Below are positions 39,782 to 49,257 of a stretch of 64,000 bases of DNA, in pieces. Positions within the stretch are counted from its first letter, which is position 1. Each line of letters begins with the position of its first letter. Under the pieces are notes generated by a model, which did not search any database, was not told the origin of the DNA, and worked only from the letters and a program-made list of their open reading frames with translations. The DNA comes from Bacillota bacterium. GTDB taxonomy: Bacteria > Bacillota > Clostridia > Acetivibrionales > JAEZXR01. Both the position numbers and the translations under genes were made by a program. The stretch lies in the NCBI GenBank assembly GCA_023419605.1, contig JAEZXR010000061.1:100560-164559 (forward strand), given 5' to 3'.

Positions 39782-41269
39782 ATGTTTTATCCGTCCTTGG
39801 AGGAAGTCATGGAACTGGCAAAGGACTATGACAGAATTCCAGTGACCCTGGAGGTCTATGCCGATATGGAAACACCCATCAGCCTTTTTAAACGCTTTGA
39901 AGACAGCAGCCGTTACTGCTTTCTTTTGGAAAGTGTTGAGGGGGGAGAAAAGTGGGCTCGATATTCCTTTATCGGGAGAAATCCATTTCTAATCGTAAAG
40001 AGCCAAGACAGAAAGATCACAATTCAAGACAAAAACGGGTATGAGACGGAAGCAGAAGGCAATCCGGTTATGTTTCTACGGGACCTGTTAAAATCACAAA
40101 AAAGTGCTCCTATCCTTGGACTGCCGAGATATAACGGAGGGGCCGTAGGCTTTTTCGGCTATGATCTGATGCGCTTCTATGAAAATCTGCCGGATATTCC
40201 GGAGGATGACATGGGACTGCCGGATTGCCACTTTATGTTTATGGATGAAGTTCTTGTATTTGACCATCTGAAACAAAAAATCCATATCATTGTCAACTTG
40301 CAGGCACAGGGCAATATTGCCAGGGAGTATAACAGCGTAATTGAAAGGATAAAAGAGATTTACAAAGAAATCCCTTCTACCCGCTGGAAGCTGGCAGAAC
40401 ACTTCACATCCGATCTTGGCACTGCCCGGAAGGAGTATTCCTACAGCAGCAACATATCCAAAGAACGCTTCTGTGAAAATGTGGTGAAGGCAAAGGAATA
40501 TATAAAAAATGGAGACATTTTCCAGGTTGTACTTTCCCAACGACTCTGTATTGAAACTGAAGAAGACCCGTTTACAGTCTATCGAGCCTTGCGTATCATT
40601 AATCCTTCGCCGTATATGTATTTTCTAAAATTTGATGCCTATAAACTGGTGGGAGCTTCTCCGGAAATGCTTGTCAGAGTTGAGGATGGTGTAGTTGAAA
40701 CCTGTCCCATTGCAGGAACAAGGAAAAGAGGGAAAAGCAAAGAGGAAGACGAGCAATTGGAAAAGGAACTGCTGGCAGACCAAAAAGAACTGGCGGAGCA
40801 CACCATGCTGGTGGACCTGGGAAGAAATGATATTGGAAGGGTTTCAAAATTCGGGAGTGTAGTCGTCAAAGATCCCCTGCATATCGAAAGGTACTCCCAT
40901 GTGATGCATATTGTTTCTAATGTTCAAGGGCAGCTCAAAGAGGATAAGACACCCTTTGATGCCCTGGTATCCATATTGCCGGCAGGTACACTCTCTGGAG
41001 CTCCGAAAGTAAGAGCAATGGAAATCATTGATGAGCTGGAGACGGTGAAGCGAGGACCTTATGGGGGAGCTATCGGCTATCTGAGCTTTAATGGAAACCT
41101 GGATAGCTGTATAACCATCCGTACCATGATCTTTAAGGATAACAAAGTCTATGTACAGGCGGGTGCAGGGATTGTGGCAGATTCGATTCCGGAGTTGGAA
41201 TATGAGGAAACCTTGAACAAGGCAAGGGCTTTGCTAACGGCCATTGAGGAAGCGGGTGAGATTCGATGA
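39782..41269 (+). CDS. trpE: Anthranilate synthase component I
   Basis: TrpE converts chorismate and ammonia to anthranilate, the first committed step of tryptophan synthesis. The 495-aa product has the N-terminal feedback site region (LLESVEGGEKWARYSFIG), NPSPYMYFL, the CPIAGTRKRG block, ELLADQKELAEHTMLVDLGRND, and LPAGTLSGAPKVRAMEIIDELE. The ATG is 7 nt from AAGGGGG. It overlaps trpG by 4 bp. Confidence 0.97.
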   Translation: MFYPSLEEVMELAKDYDRIPVTLEVYADMETPISLFKRFEDSSRYCFLLESVEGGEKWARYSFIGRNPFLIVKSQDRKITIQDKNGYETEAEGNPVMFLRDLLKSQKSAPILGLPRYNGGAVGFFGYDLMRFYENLPDIPEDDMGLPDCHFMFMDEVLVFDHLKQKIHIIVNLQAQGNIAREYNSVIERIKEIYKEIPSTRWKLAEHFTSDLGTARKEYSYSSNISKERFCENVVKAKEYIKNGDIFQVVLSQRLCIETEEDPFTVYRALRIINPSPYMYFLKFDAYKLVGASPEMLVRVEDGVVETCPIAGTRKRGKSKEEDEQLEKELLADQKELAEHTMLVDLGRNDIGRVSKFGSVVVKDPLHIERYSHVMHIVSNVQGQLKEDKTPFDALVSILPAGTLSGAPKVRAMEIIDELETVKRGPYGGAIGYLSFNGNLDSCITIRTMIFKDNKVYVQAGAGIVADSIPELEYEETLNKARALLTAIEEAGEIR

Positions 41270-41838
41270 TTCTTATTATTGATAATTACGATTCCTTTAC
41301 TTACAATCTTTATCAATACCTGGGGGAGTTAAGTCCGGATATTGAGGTGTACAGGAATGACCGGATAACTGTGTCGGAAATAAAGAAGAAATCACCTACT
41401 CATATCGTATTGTCTCCCGGACCTGGCTTTCCGAAGGAGGCAGGAATTATCACGGATGTTATAAGAGAACTGGGGGCTGCTATCCCTATTCTGGGTGTTT
41501 GCTTGGGGCATCAAGCGATTGGAGAGGCATACGGGGGAAGGGTGGTTCATGCAAAGGAACTAATGCACGGCAAAGTATCAAATGTAAAAATTAAAACGGA
41601 ATGTCAATTATTTAACGGATTGGAAAGTGAAATCCCCGTCGGAAGATACCATTCCCTCATTGTAGAAAAGGAAACTCTGCCCCGGGAGCTTGAAATTACT
41701 GCAATAACGGAAGCGGGAGAGGTCATGGGACTCCGGCATACCCGGTATCCGGTCTATGGTATCCAGTTTCATCCCGAATCCATCTTAACGCCCCATGGGA
41801 AAAAAATCCTGGCAAATTTTTTAGGAATAGAAATGTAA
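41266..41838 (+). CDS. trpG: Anthranilate synthase component II (glutamine amidotransferase)
   Basis: TrpG releases ammonia from glutamine for TrpE. The 190-aa product has the class I amidotransferase triad: the nucleophile Cys in GVCLGHQAIGEAYGG, and His and Glu in GIQFHPESILT. The ATG overlaps the trpE stop (ATGA). In some Firmicutes this subunit is shared with folate synthesis (PabA), but here it is inside the trp operon. Confidence 0.97.
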   Translation: MILIIDNYDSFTYNLYQYLGELSPDIEVYRNDRITVSEIKKKSPTHIVLSPGPGFPKEAGIITDVIRELGAAIPILGVCLGHQAIGEAYGGRVVHAKELMHGKVSNVKIKTECQLFNGLESEIPVGRYHSLIVEKETLPRELEITAITEAGEVMGLRHTRYPVYGIQFHPESILTPHGKKILANFLGIEM

Positions 41839-41879
41839 CGTAAAAAACCATAAATTTTTTCTTGGAAAGGAGAGGGACT

Positions 41880-42944
41880 ATGATGTTAAGCGGAGCGATT
41901 CAAAAACTGGTAAAAGGATACAATCTGGAGGAAAATGAAATCAAGGGAGCTATGAATCTGATCATGGAGGGTAATGCTACGCCTGCACAAATCGGCAGCT
42001 TCATCACTGCATTGAGTATAAAAGGGGAAACCATCGATGAGATTACAGGCTGTGCAAAGGTAATGAGGGAAAAGGCTTTTCAGCTGCAGCCCAAGGTTGG
42101 ATATTTTATTGATACCTGTGGTACTGGCGGAGATGGCGCCAATACTTTCAATATTTCGACTGCGGCTGCTTTCGTAGCGGCTGCTGGGGGTGTAACGGTA
42201 GCAAAGCATGGAAACCGGTCTGTATCAAGCAGAAGCGGCAGTGCCGATGTTTTGGAAGCGTTGGGAGTAAACATTTCTCTTGAACCGGAGAAGGTAGGCC
42301 TGTGCATCGAACAAACAGGGATGGGATTCATGTTCGCGCCTTCTTTCCATAAGTCTATGAAATATGCTGCGGAACCCCGGCGGGAATTAGGGATACGAAC
42401 GGTTTTCAACATATTAGGTCCCTTAACGAATCCGGCCGGAGCAAAGGGACAGGTCATGGGTGTTTTTAAGAGAGAACTTACGGAACCTCTGGCCCATGTA
42501 CTTCTTAAACTGGGTGTTGAACGGGCAATGGTGGTCCATGGTTCCGACGGGCTGGACGAGGTAACTACAACGGGAATTACCTATGTATCTGAGGTGCGGG
42601 ATGAAAGAGTAATCAATTATGAGCTCCATCCGGGGAGTTTCGGCCTTTCGATTGCAGATAAAACAGAGCTGTCAGGCGGCGATGCCTCTACGAATGCACA
42701 GATCATTCAGGAGATATTTGAAGGAGTTCGTGGGCCGAGGCGGGATATTGTTCTGATGAATGCTGCAGCTGCATTGTATGTAGGAAAGGTGGCCGGAGAC
42801 ATGAGGGAAGGCATTTGGATGGCTGCTGAAATTATCGACTCCGGCAGAGCAATGGCCAAACTGCAGGAATTGCGTTTGTTTACTAACCGTACCGGGGAGG
42901 GAATGCAGACCCTACTGTCTTTTGTTCCCCGGATTGATTGTTAA
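41880..42944 (+). CDS. trpD: Anthranilate phosphoribosyltransferase
   Basis: TrpD attaches phosphoribose to anthranilate. The 354-aa product carries the PRPP-binding motif DTCGTGGDGANTFNIST, KHGNRSVSSRSGSADVLEALG, and FAPSFHKSMKYAAEPRRELGIRTVFNILGPLTNPA. ATG 41880 (or the adjacent 41883) follows AAAGGAGAGG; the upstream in-frame TTG 41862 is inside that region and unlikely. Confidence 0.97.
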   Translation: MMLSGAIQKLVKGYNLEENEIKGAMNLIMEGNATPAQIGSFITALSIKGETIDEITGCAKVMREKAFQLQPKVGYFIDTCGTGGDGANTFNISTAAAFVAAAGGVTVAKHGNRSVSSRSGSADVLEALGVNISLEPEKVGLCIEQTGMGFMFAPSFHKSMKYAAEPRRELGIRTVFNILGPLTNPAGAKGQVMGVFKRELTEPLAHVLLKLGVERAMVVHGSDGLDEVTTTGITYVSEVRDERVINYELHPGSFGLSIADKTELSGGDASTNAQIIQEIFEGVRGPRRDIVLMNAAAALYVGKVAGDMREGIWMAAEIIDSGRAMAKLQELRLFTNRTGEGMQTLLSFVPRIDC

Positions 42945-42957
42945 TGAGGAGGACACT

Positions 42958-43740
42958 ATGATATTGGATAAAATAGTGGAACAAAAAAGGATTCAGTTGC
43001 AACAGGAAATGAAGGCAATGTCACTGGATGCGTGGAAGGACCGATTGAAAAGACCGGGATTACATGCTCCCAGGGATTTTGGGAGTGCTTTGAAGCAGAG
43101 CGGTAAGATATCTATTATTGCAGAGGTAAAAAAGGCATCCCCTTCTAAAGGGGTTATCAAGCCTGACTTTGATCCGGTAAAAATTGCCCGTGAATACAGT
43201 AAAGCGGAAGTCCAGGCGATTTCCGTTCTCACGGAAAAGAATTTTTTTCTGGGACATGATGATTATTTGTTTAAAATACGCCAGTCCGTTGCACTTCCCT
43301 TGCTGCGGAAGGATTTTATTATCGATTTGTGGCAGATTTATCAATCCCGGGTTCTTGGAGCGGATGCCATTCTTTTAATTACCTCCATAGTAAGCGATGA
43401 AGAACTGAAGAAATTTCAGATCGTAGCAGGAATCCTCGGTATGCAATGCCTGGTGGAGGTTCATGACCGGAATGAATTAGACAGAGCATTGGATACAGGC
43501 GCTAAAATAATAGGAATAAATAATCGCAATCTAAAGACCTTCGAAGTAGATCTGGAGACTACCGAGAGGCTGATGAACCACATACCCAGTGACCGGGTGG
43601 TTGTAAGCGAAAGTGGAATTTCCTGTGTGCAGGATCTGCGGTACTTAAAGGAATTGGGAGTGAATGGTGTCTTGATCGGTGAGACCTTTATGCGGGCTGA
43701 ATCCATAGAAGAAAAGATCAATGAATTAAGGGTAGGGTAG
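42958..43740 (+). CDS. trpC: Indole-3-glycerol phosphate synthase
   Basis: TrpC closes the indole ring from CdRP. The 260-aa TIM barrel shows IIAEVKKASPSKG, VLTEKNFFLG, LLRKDFIID, DAILLITSI, VEVHDRNELDRAL, IGINNRNLKTFEVD and VSESGI, the full ordered set of family motifs. ATG 42958 follows GAGGAGG. TrpC and TrpF are separate here, not fused as in enterobacteria. Confidence 0.97.
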   Translation: MILDKIVEQKRIQLQQEMKAMSLDAWKDRLKRPGLHAPRDFGSALKQSGKISIIAEVKKASPSKGVIKPDFDPVKIAREYSKAEVQAISVLTEKNFFLGHDDYLFKIRQSVALPLLRKDFIIDLWQIYQSRVLGADAILLITSIVSDEELKKFQIVAGILGMQCLVEVHDRNELDRALDTGAKIIGINNRNLKTFEVDLETTERLMNHIPSDRVVVSESGISCVQDLRYLKELGVNGVLIGETFMRAESIEEKINELRVG

Positions 43741-43744
43741 AAGT

Positions 43745-44365
43745 ATGTGCGGAATCAAGGTGTGTGGAATACAGAGGCTGGAGGATGTCGATATTCTTAA
43801 CCGCTTTTTGCCGGAGTATGCCGGGTTTATCTTTGCTGAAAGCAAGCGGCGGGTTGATATCGAGAAGGCGAAATGCCTTATACGAAGCCTGGCTAAAAGC
43901 ATAAAGCCGGTGGGGGTTTTTGTGAATGCGGACCTGGAAACGGTTAGACATACTGTGGAACAGTGCGGCCTGAATGTGATCCAGCTTCATGGCGAGGAGA
44001 CAACGGATTACATGGAGGATGTGAAGAAATTCCTGCCATCCGTTGAAATATGGAAGGCAATTCGTGTGGAAGGGCATGAATCTTTGAAGAAGCTGGAAGA
44101 AAAATCAGCAGATGCCTTTCTCCTGGATACCCACTCTAAAGATGCCTATGGAGGAACCGGAAAGACTTTCAACTGGGAGGTTGCCTCCAGACTCTCTCAG
44201 AAGTACAAGATCATCCTGGCGGGTGGGTTAAATAGTGGGAATGCTGCCAGAGCCATGGATGCAGTAAGACCCTTTTGCCTTGATGTGAGCAGTGGAGTGG
44301 AGACCGATGGGTACAAGGATAAGGAGAAAATACGGGACTTTATCTATGCAGTAAGAGCGTACTAA
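43745..44365 (+). CDS. trpF: Phosphoribosylanthranilate isomerase
   Basis: TrpF isomerises PRA to CdRP. The 206-aa product begins MCGIKVCGIQR with the catalytic Cys, continues with GVFVNADLETV and QLHGEE, has the catalytic Asp in LLDTHSK, and ends LAGGLNSGN and DVSSGVETDGYKD. It lies 4 bp after trpC. Confidence 0.96.
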   Translation: MCGIKVCGIQRLEDVDILNRFLPEYAGFIFAESKRRVDIEKAKCLIRSLAKSIKPVGVFVNADLETVRHTVEQCGLNVIQLHGEETTDYMEDVKKFLPSVEIWKAIRVEGHESLKKLEEKSADAFLLDTHSKDAYGGTGKTFNWEVASRLSQKYKIILAGGLNSGNAARAMDAVRPFCLDVSSGVETDGYKDKEKIRDFIYAVRAY

Positions 44366-44392
44366 AGGCTACGAAGTAAGGAGGTTAATCGA

Positions 44393-45583
44393 ATGGAAAA
44401 TAAAAATGGCAGATTTGGTGAATTCGGGGGGCAATACGCACCGGAAACTTTGATGAATGCCTTGATTGAGCTGGAGGAAGCCTATGAGAAATATAAGAAT
44501 GACCCGGAGTTTAACCGTGAATTGACATTTTACTTCCGGGAATATGCCAATCGCCCTTCTTTGCTCTATTTTGCAGAGAAGATGACAAAAGATCTGGGAG
44601 GAGCCAGAATATACCTGAAAAGAGAGGATTTGAACCATACCGGTTCTCACAAAATTAATAACGTTCTGGGACAGGCGCTGCTGGCAAAAAGAATGGGGAA
44701 GAAAAAGGTGATTGCTGAAACCGGTGCAGGCCAGCATGGGGTTGCAGCAGCCACGGCTGCGGCCCTGTTCGGACTGGAGTGTGAGGTCTTTATGGGCAGT
44801 GAAGATATGGAAAGGCAGGCTTTGAATGTTTTTCGGATGCGCCTTTTGGGAGCAGCTGTCAGGAAAGTGGAATCCGGTACCGGAACGCTGAAGGATGCGA
44901 CCAGCGAGGCTATGCGGGAGTGGGCCGCCAGGGTTGAAGATACGTTTTATATCATTGGGTCGGTGGTGGGACCTCATCCTTATCCGAAAATGGTCAGGGA
45001 TTTTCAAAGTATTATTGGTAATGAAGTGAAGCAGCAGATTCTGGAGAAGGAAGGGCGGGCCCCGGACTGTCTCATTGCCTGTGTGGGTGGTGGGAGTAAT
45101 GCGATGGGACTTTTCTATCCATTTATAGATGAAAGGGAAGTGAAGCTTGTTGGAGTGGAAGCTGCCGGAGAGGGGGCGGAAACCGAACGACACGCAGCAA
45201 CCCTCACTAAAGGGAGCGTCGGAGTTTTACACGGCATGAAGTCTTATTTTCTCCAGGATGAAGAGGGACAGATCAATCCGGTATATTCCATATCAGCAGG
45301 ACTGGACTATCCGGGAATCGGGCCGGAGCACGCATATCTCTTTAAAAGTGGCAGGGCAAACTATGTTCCCATTACTGATGCTCAGGCAGTGGAAGCGTTT
45401 CAGTACCTTACCAGAACCGAAGGAATTATTCCTGCTATTGAAAGCGCCCATGCAATGGCCTATGCCATGAAATTAGCGCCTGAAATGAGCCGGGACAGTA
45501 TCCTGGTTGTTAATTTATCGGGCAGAGGGGACAAGGATGTGTATTCTGTTGCCAGGTATATGGGGGAAAATCTTGATGCTTGA
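44393..45583 (+). CDS. trpB: Tryptophan synthase beta chain
   Basis: TrpB condenses indole and serine using PLP. The 396-aa product has the PLP lysine in [14 protein letters not shown], the glycine-rich phosphate loop [22 protein letters not shown], and LKREDL. This is the TrpB1 type that pairs with TrpA ([13 protein letters not shown] start). It follows AAGGAGG. Confidence 0.98.
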   Translation: MENKNGRFGEFGGQYAPETLMNALIELEEAYEKYKNDPEFNRELTFYFREYANRPSLLYFAEKMTKDLGGARIYLKREDLNHTGSHKINNVLGQALLAKRMGKKKVIAETGAGQHGVAAATAAALFGLECEVFMGSEDMERQALNVFRMRLLGAAVRKVESGTGTLKDATSEAMREWAARVEDTFYIIGSVVGPHPYPKMVRDFQSIIGNEVKQQILEKEGRAPDCLIACVGGGSNAMGLFYPFIDEREVKLVGVEAAGEGAETERHAATLTKGSVGVLHGMKSYFLQDEEGQINPVYSISAGLDYPGIGPEHAYLFKSGRANYVPITDAQAVEAFQYLTRTEGIIPAIESAHAMAYAMKLAPEMSRDSILVVNLSGRGDKDVYSVARYMGENLDA

Positions 45584-45653
45584 TAGAAGGAAGAATCAAT
45601 ATAGATGAAAAAGAGCTTCTTCGAGCATAATTTGATGGAGTGGGGGATTGAAG

Positions 45654-46448
45654 ATGAGTCGAATAGAAAGTGCATTTATAAAGCGAAAAGAAAACGGCCA
45701 AAAAGCGTTAGTTACCTTTATAACAGCGGGAGATCCCGATCTGGAAGCCACAAGGCAGCTGGTATTGGAGATGGAGAAGCAGGGGGCAGATATCGTAGAA
45801 CTCGGAATACCCTATTCAGACCCGATTGCTGAAGGGCCTGTCATACAAAGGGCCAATGAACGGGCTTTAAAGAATTCCATAAAATTAAGGAATATATTTG
45901 ACCTTGTTTCCGGTTTGAGAAATGATACCCAGCTTCCTATTGTATTTCTCCTGTATTTTAATTGTATTTTACAGTATGGTCCGGAGCGGTTCTTCGCGGA
46001 ATGCCGTTTGGCGAGCGTTGATGGCGTAATTATACCCGATCTTCCCTTTGAGGAGAAGGAGGAAATAAAAAATATCGCTGAGTCGGCAGGCGTCGATATT
46101 ATTTCCCTTGTTTCCCCTACATCGAAAGAAAGAGTGGTACGGATCGCAGGGGATGCGCGGGGATTCCTGTACTGTGTATCCTCACTGGGGGTGACCGGAA
46201 TGAGAAGCAGCTTTCACACAAATTTTGACGAGTTCTTTTCCTTTATCAATGCAAGCACAAAGGTGCCGACAGCGTTAGGGTTTGGCATATCGACTCCGGA
46301 GCAGATTGCACAACTCAGAGGCTACAGTGATGGATTGATCGTGGGAAGTGCTATTGTCAAAAAGGTTGAAGAAAGTAGCAGCTGTGAAGATGCGGTAAAA
46401 AAAGTCGGGGAATTTGTTAAAAGTCTAAGAACCGCACTGGATTGCTAA
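45654..46448 (+). CDS. trpA: Tryptophan synthase alpha chain
   Basis: TrpA cleaves indole-3-glycerol phosphate to indole, channelled to TrpB. The 264-aa TIM barrel shows the catalytic Glu in DIVELGIPYSDPIAEGPVIQ, the Asp in DGVIIPDLPFEE, and GFGISTPEQI. ATG 45654 is preferred to the in-frame TTG 45648 because of spacing from GGAGTGGGGG. The 70-bp gap after trpB holds a short out-of-frame ATG ORF that I do not consider a gene. It is the last gene of the operon. Confidence 0.96.
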   Translation: MSRIESAFIKRKENGQKALVTFITAGDPDLEATRQLVLEMEKQGADIVELGIPYSDPIAEGPVIQRANERALKNSIKLRNIFDLVSGLRNDTQLPIVFLLYFNCILQYGPERFFAECRLASVDGVIIPDLPFEEKEEIKNIAESAGVDIISLVSPTSKERVVRIAGDARGFLYCVSSLGVTGMRSSFHTNFDEFFSFINASTKVPTALGFGISTPEQIAQLRGYSDGLIVGSAIVKKVEESSSCEDAVKKVGEFVKSLRTALDC

Positions 46449-46462
46449 ATAGGCAGCAAACT

Positions 46463-46502
46463 GGAGCTATGGGTATGTCAGATCCATAGCTCCGTTTTTT
46501 TA
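46463..46502 (+). terminator. trp operon terminator
   Basis: GGAGCTATGG / CCATAGCTCC, a perfect 10-bp stem with T7. Confidence 0.93.
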
Positions 46503-46590
46503 TTTTATAAATAATAAAAAATGTTTTTAAAACATGGAAAATATGGTAAAATGAATTATATAGACTTTTTATGTTTACAGGAGGAATCTG

Positions 46591-46800
46591 ATGATAGAAG
46601 ATGAGAATGCATTGTTGGAAGAAAACAAGGAACTTTTGCTGGAAGTAAAAGATATGCTTAAGGCCGTTATGGATGGACAAGCTCAACTCCTTAAGGAAAT
46701 GAAGGAACTTCGGGAGGAACAAAAAAAGCTTCATGAGGAAATCAGAGCAAGTAATTTTGTATTAAACCATATATCCATTCGAAGTGAAGTGTTGAATTAA
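46591..46800 (+). CDS. Small coiled-coil protein, 69 aa
   Basis: ATG follows an excellent AGGAGG site. The product is highly charged, with Leu/Met heptads over about residues 8-50 (LLEENKELLLEVKDML..., LLKEMKELREEQKKL), so a coiled-coil dimer or oligomer is likely. It has no membrane segment or known domain. It is monocistronic with its own terminator. Confidence 0.65.
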   Translation: MIEDENALLEENKELLLEVKDMLKAVMDGQAQLLKEMKELREEQKKLHEEIRASNFVLNHISIRSEVLN

Positions 46801-46806
46801 ACCGGG

Positions 46807-46836
46807 AGACTGTATAGAATATGCAGTCTTTTTTTC
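46807..46836 (+). terminator. Terminator after the coiled-coil gene
   Basis: AGACTGTAT and ATGCAGTCT arms (one mismatch) followed by T7. Confidence 0.75.
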
Positions 46837-46947
46837 TTTACCTTATTTGTTTGATTTGTTAAAATAGGTGTAAATACTATAGGGAGAGTGAACGTATTAC
46901 TTTCCACAGGTATTATTATAACTGCCAGCAGAGAGGGTGTTTTTTAT

Positions 46948-47634
46948 ATGGTAGGGAAAACCAAAGTATTAATCATTGATGATGATGTAAATATATGTGA
47001 ACTCATCCGCCTGTATCTTGAAAAAGAAGGCTATGAGACTATGGTAGTACACAATGGTATCCGGGCCCTGGACTTTTTTAAGGAATTTACTCCCAATATT
47101 GTGATCCTGGACATCATGCTGCCGGGAGCGGATGGGTGGCAGGTGTGTCGTGAGATTCGAAAGATCAGCAGTATTCCCATTATCATGCTGACGGCCAAAG
47201 GAGAAACTTTTGACAAGGTTTTGGGACTTGAATTGGGTGCGGATGATTACATGGTAAAGCCTTTTGAACCCAAGGAACTGACAGCCAGGGTAAAGGCTGT
47301 GCTGCGAAGATATGAACACAAGGATATCGGAACGCAGGAGGTGGTGTATCCGAATTTGGTTATAAACCGCTCCAATTATACGGTAAAGGCCAATGGGAAT
47401 GATATGGAACTTCCTCCAAAGGAACTGGAACTGCTCTTCTTCCTGGCTTCGAATCCCAATAAGGTATTTACCCGGGAACAGCTCCTGGAACATGTCTGGG
47501 GATTCGATTTCTATGGAGATTCCCGAACGGTGGATGTCCATGTAAAAAGGCTCAGGGAGAAAATCGAGTCTGAAAATCAGGTTTGGCAGTTGAAAACGGT
47601 CTGGGGAGTTGGGTATAAATTCGAGGTGAAGTAA
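46948..47634 (+). CDS. OmpR/PhoP-family response regulator
   Basis: The 228-aa product has a receiver domain (IIDDDVN, phospho-Asp in IVILDIMLPG, Lys in MVKPFEPKEL) and a winged-helix effector domain (VFTREQLLEHVWGFDFYGDSRTVDVHVKRLREKIE). It resembles PhoP/ResD/WalR-type regulators. ATG 46948 follows GAGAGGGTG; an earlier frame opening at 46888 lacks a site. Its stop overlaps the start of the cognate kinase (TAATG). Confidence 0.94.
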   Translation: MVGKTKVLIIDDDVNICELIRLYLEKEGYETMVVHNGIRALDFFKEFTPNIVILDIMLPGADGWQVCREIRKISSIPIIMLTAKGETFDKVLGLELGADDYMVKPFEPKELTARVKAVLRRYEHKDIGTQEVVYPNLVINRSNYTVKANGNDMELPPKELELLFFLASNPNKVFTREQLLEHVWGFDFYGDSRTVDVHVKRLREKIESENQVWQLKTVWGVGYKFEVK

Positions 47635-49157
47635 TGTATAAGACCATATTCAGCAAGTTGATATTTATCTTCGTTTTTGTGCTGTTGGTGAGCTTCTCTG
47701 TTACAGGGCTCATGCTGTTTTATTTTCTGGACAATTTTGTTTCAGGAGAAAAGGAGAAGGTACTGATTCAAGCTGGAGAGGAAATTAACAGCCTTTTAAA
47801 TGAAAATCTGGAATCGATAAATTCTCCCGCAGTAGAGAGAGTTTTCAGATATTTTATAAAGGGATATGAACACAGTACAACTGCTCATATCTGGGTGGTT
47901 AACACAGAAGGGTATATTATTTATACCTCTAAAGAGATGCCGGAATTAGCCATAGACGATATAGCCCCCAGTATACTGAATAAGATGAAGGTCGAAGGCC
48001 CTGGAAGGGTGCGCCTTCCGGACGAGAGACAATATAAAAAGGTTATGCAAAGCAAGGAAATTTACAGAGAAACCGGTGATTTTTACGGACTATTCAAGGA
48101 TACTCGAGATCCGTGGCTTATTATAGCAAAGCCTTTTGTTTATCAGAGGGAAGTGCTGGGAGCTGTCTATCTGATGGCTGAGATGCCCAAAATAAAGGAA
48201 GCCCGTACTTCTGTTTTCAGGTTCTTTATCTTTTCTGTTGTGATCGCCGTTTTTATTTGTGTGGTTCCGGTGTATATCCTCTCCTTACGGATATCCAGGC
48301 CCTTAAAGGAAATGAACAGCATTGCAAAGGTTATTGCCGGCGGAGATTTCAAAAAACGTCTGAATATCCAATCCAATGATGAAGTTGGAGAACTGGCTAC
48401 AAGTTTCAACCAGATGGTCATCGCGCTGGAAAATCTGGAAGAGATGCGCAGGGGGTTTATTGCAAATGTCTCCCATGAACTGAGAACTCCCATGACTTCG
48501 ATCCGAGGCTTTATCGAAGGAATTCTGGACGGGACTATACCCCCGGAGAGGCAAAAGGGCTATCTTACCATCGTTAGAGATGAGACCACCCGATTGAGCC
48601 GATTGGTAAATGACTTGTTGGATTTAGCGCGGATGGAGGCTGGGGAGATAAAACTCACCTATAGGGATTTCGATATCAACGAACTGATTCGAAGATGTAT
48701 TATCAAACTTGAAAGCTTTATTGTTGAGAAAAATCTTCAGATTGAAGCGAACTTCCAGCAGGAGGATCTGTATGTAAGTGCTGATGCGGATGCCATTGAA
48801 AGAGTCGTAATCAATTTGATGCATAATGCAGTGAAGTTCACCGGTGAAGGAGGGAAAATAACGCTCAATACATGGAAGCAGCGGGGAAAGATCTATGTTT
48901 CCATTGAGGACACCGGTATTGGAATTGATAAAGAAGAAATCGATCTGATATGGGATCGCTTCTATAAGTCAGATAAATCGAGAAGTAGGGATAAGACTGG
49001 AACAGGCCTGGGGTTAGCCATCATTAAAAATATTATTAATGAACACAAACAGGAAATCAAAGTAGAGAGTGAATATGGAAAAGGCACCATATTTACCTTC
49101 ACTTTAAATTCCTCTGGGAGGGAACTTGCAGACAGTAAAGGAATAACACCTTCTTGA
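47634..49157 (+). CDS. Membrane sensor histidine kinase
   Basis: The 507-aa product has a membrane helix (about 9-30), an extracellular sensing domain (about 35-185), a second helix (about 190-212), HAMP, a HisKA domain with the phospho-His in FIANVSHELRTPMTSIRGF, and an HATPase domain with N (NLMHNAVKFTGEG), G1 (DTGIGI), F and G2 (GTGLGLAI) boxes. It is cotranscribed and translationally coupled to the response regulator. The signal is unknown. The following gene is an HtrA protease, which could be a target for envelope stress control. Confidence 0.94.
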   Translation: MYKTIFSKLIFIFVFVLLVSFSVTGLMLFYFLDNFVSGEKEKVLIQAGEEINSLLNENLESINSPAVERVFRYFIKGYEHSTTAHIWVVNTEGYIIYTSKEMPELAIDDIAPSILNKMKVEGPGRVRLPDERQYKKVMQSKEIYRETGDFYGLFKDTRDPWLIIAKPFVYQREVLGAVYLMAEMPKIKEARTSVFRFFIFSVVIAVFICVVPVYILSLRISRPLKEMNSIAKVIAGGDFKKRLNIQSNDEVGELATSFNQMVIALENLEEMRRGFIANVSHELRTPMTSIRGFIEGILDGTIPPERQKGYLTIVRDETTRLSRLVNDLLDLARMEAGEIKLTYRDFDINELIRRCIIKLESFIVEKNLQIEANFQQEDLYVSADADAIERVVINLMHNAVKFTGEGGKITLNTWKQRGKIYVSIEDTGIGIDKEEIDLIWDRFYKSDKSRSRDKTGTGLGLAIIKNIINEHKQEIKVESEYGKGTIFTFTLNSSGRELADSKGITPS

Positions 49158-49257
49158 TTTTATGGTGCCTTTGGAAAGTTAACAGTTTATTCATATTTTT
49201 TTCAAAATAAGCGCTTATAATGAATAATAGAAACCGAATCGAAAGGAGCTGCAAGCG

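Noticed and set aside
39625..39831. 68-codon ORF starting in the trp leader repeats
   Set aside because: It overlaps the TRAP-type repeats, terminator and trpE start. It lacks tandem Trp codons, so it is not a leader peptide.
44369..45193. 274-codon minus-strand ORF
   Set aside because: It is antisense to trpB; His/Pro/Phe-rich composition is typical of a reverse-frame shadow.
45605..45832. 75-codon ORF between trpB and trpA
   Set aside because: It has a plausible ATG and weak site but runs out of frame into trpA, and the product shows no coding character.
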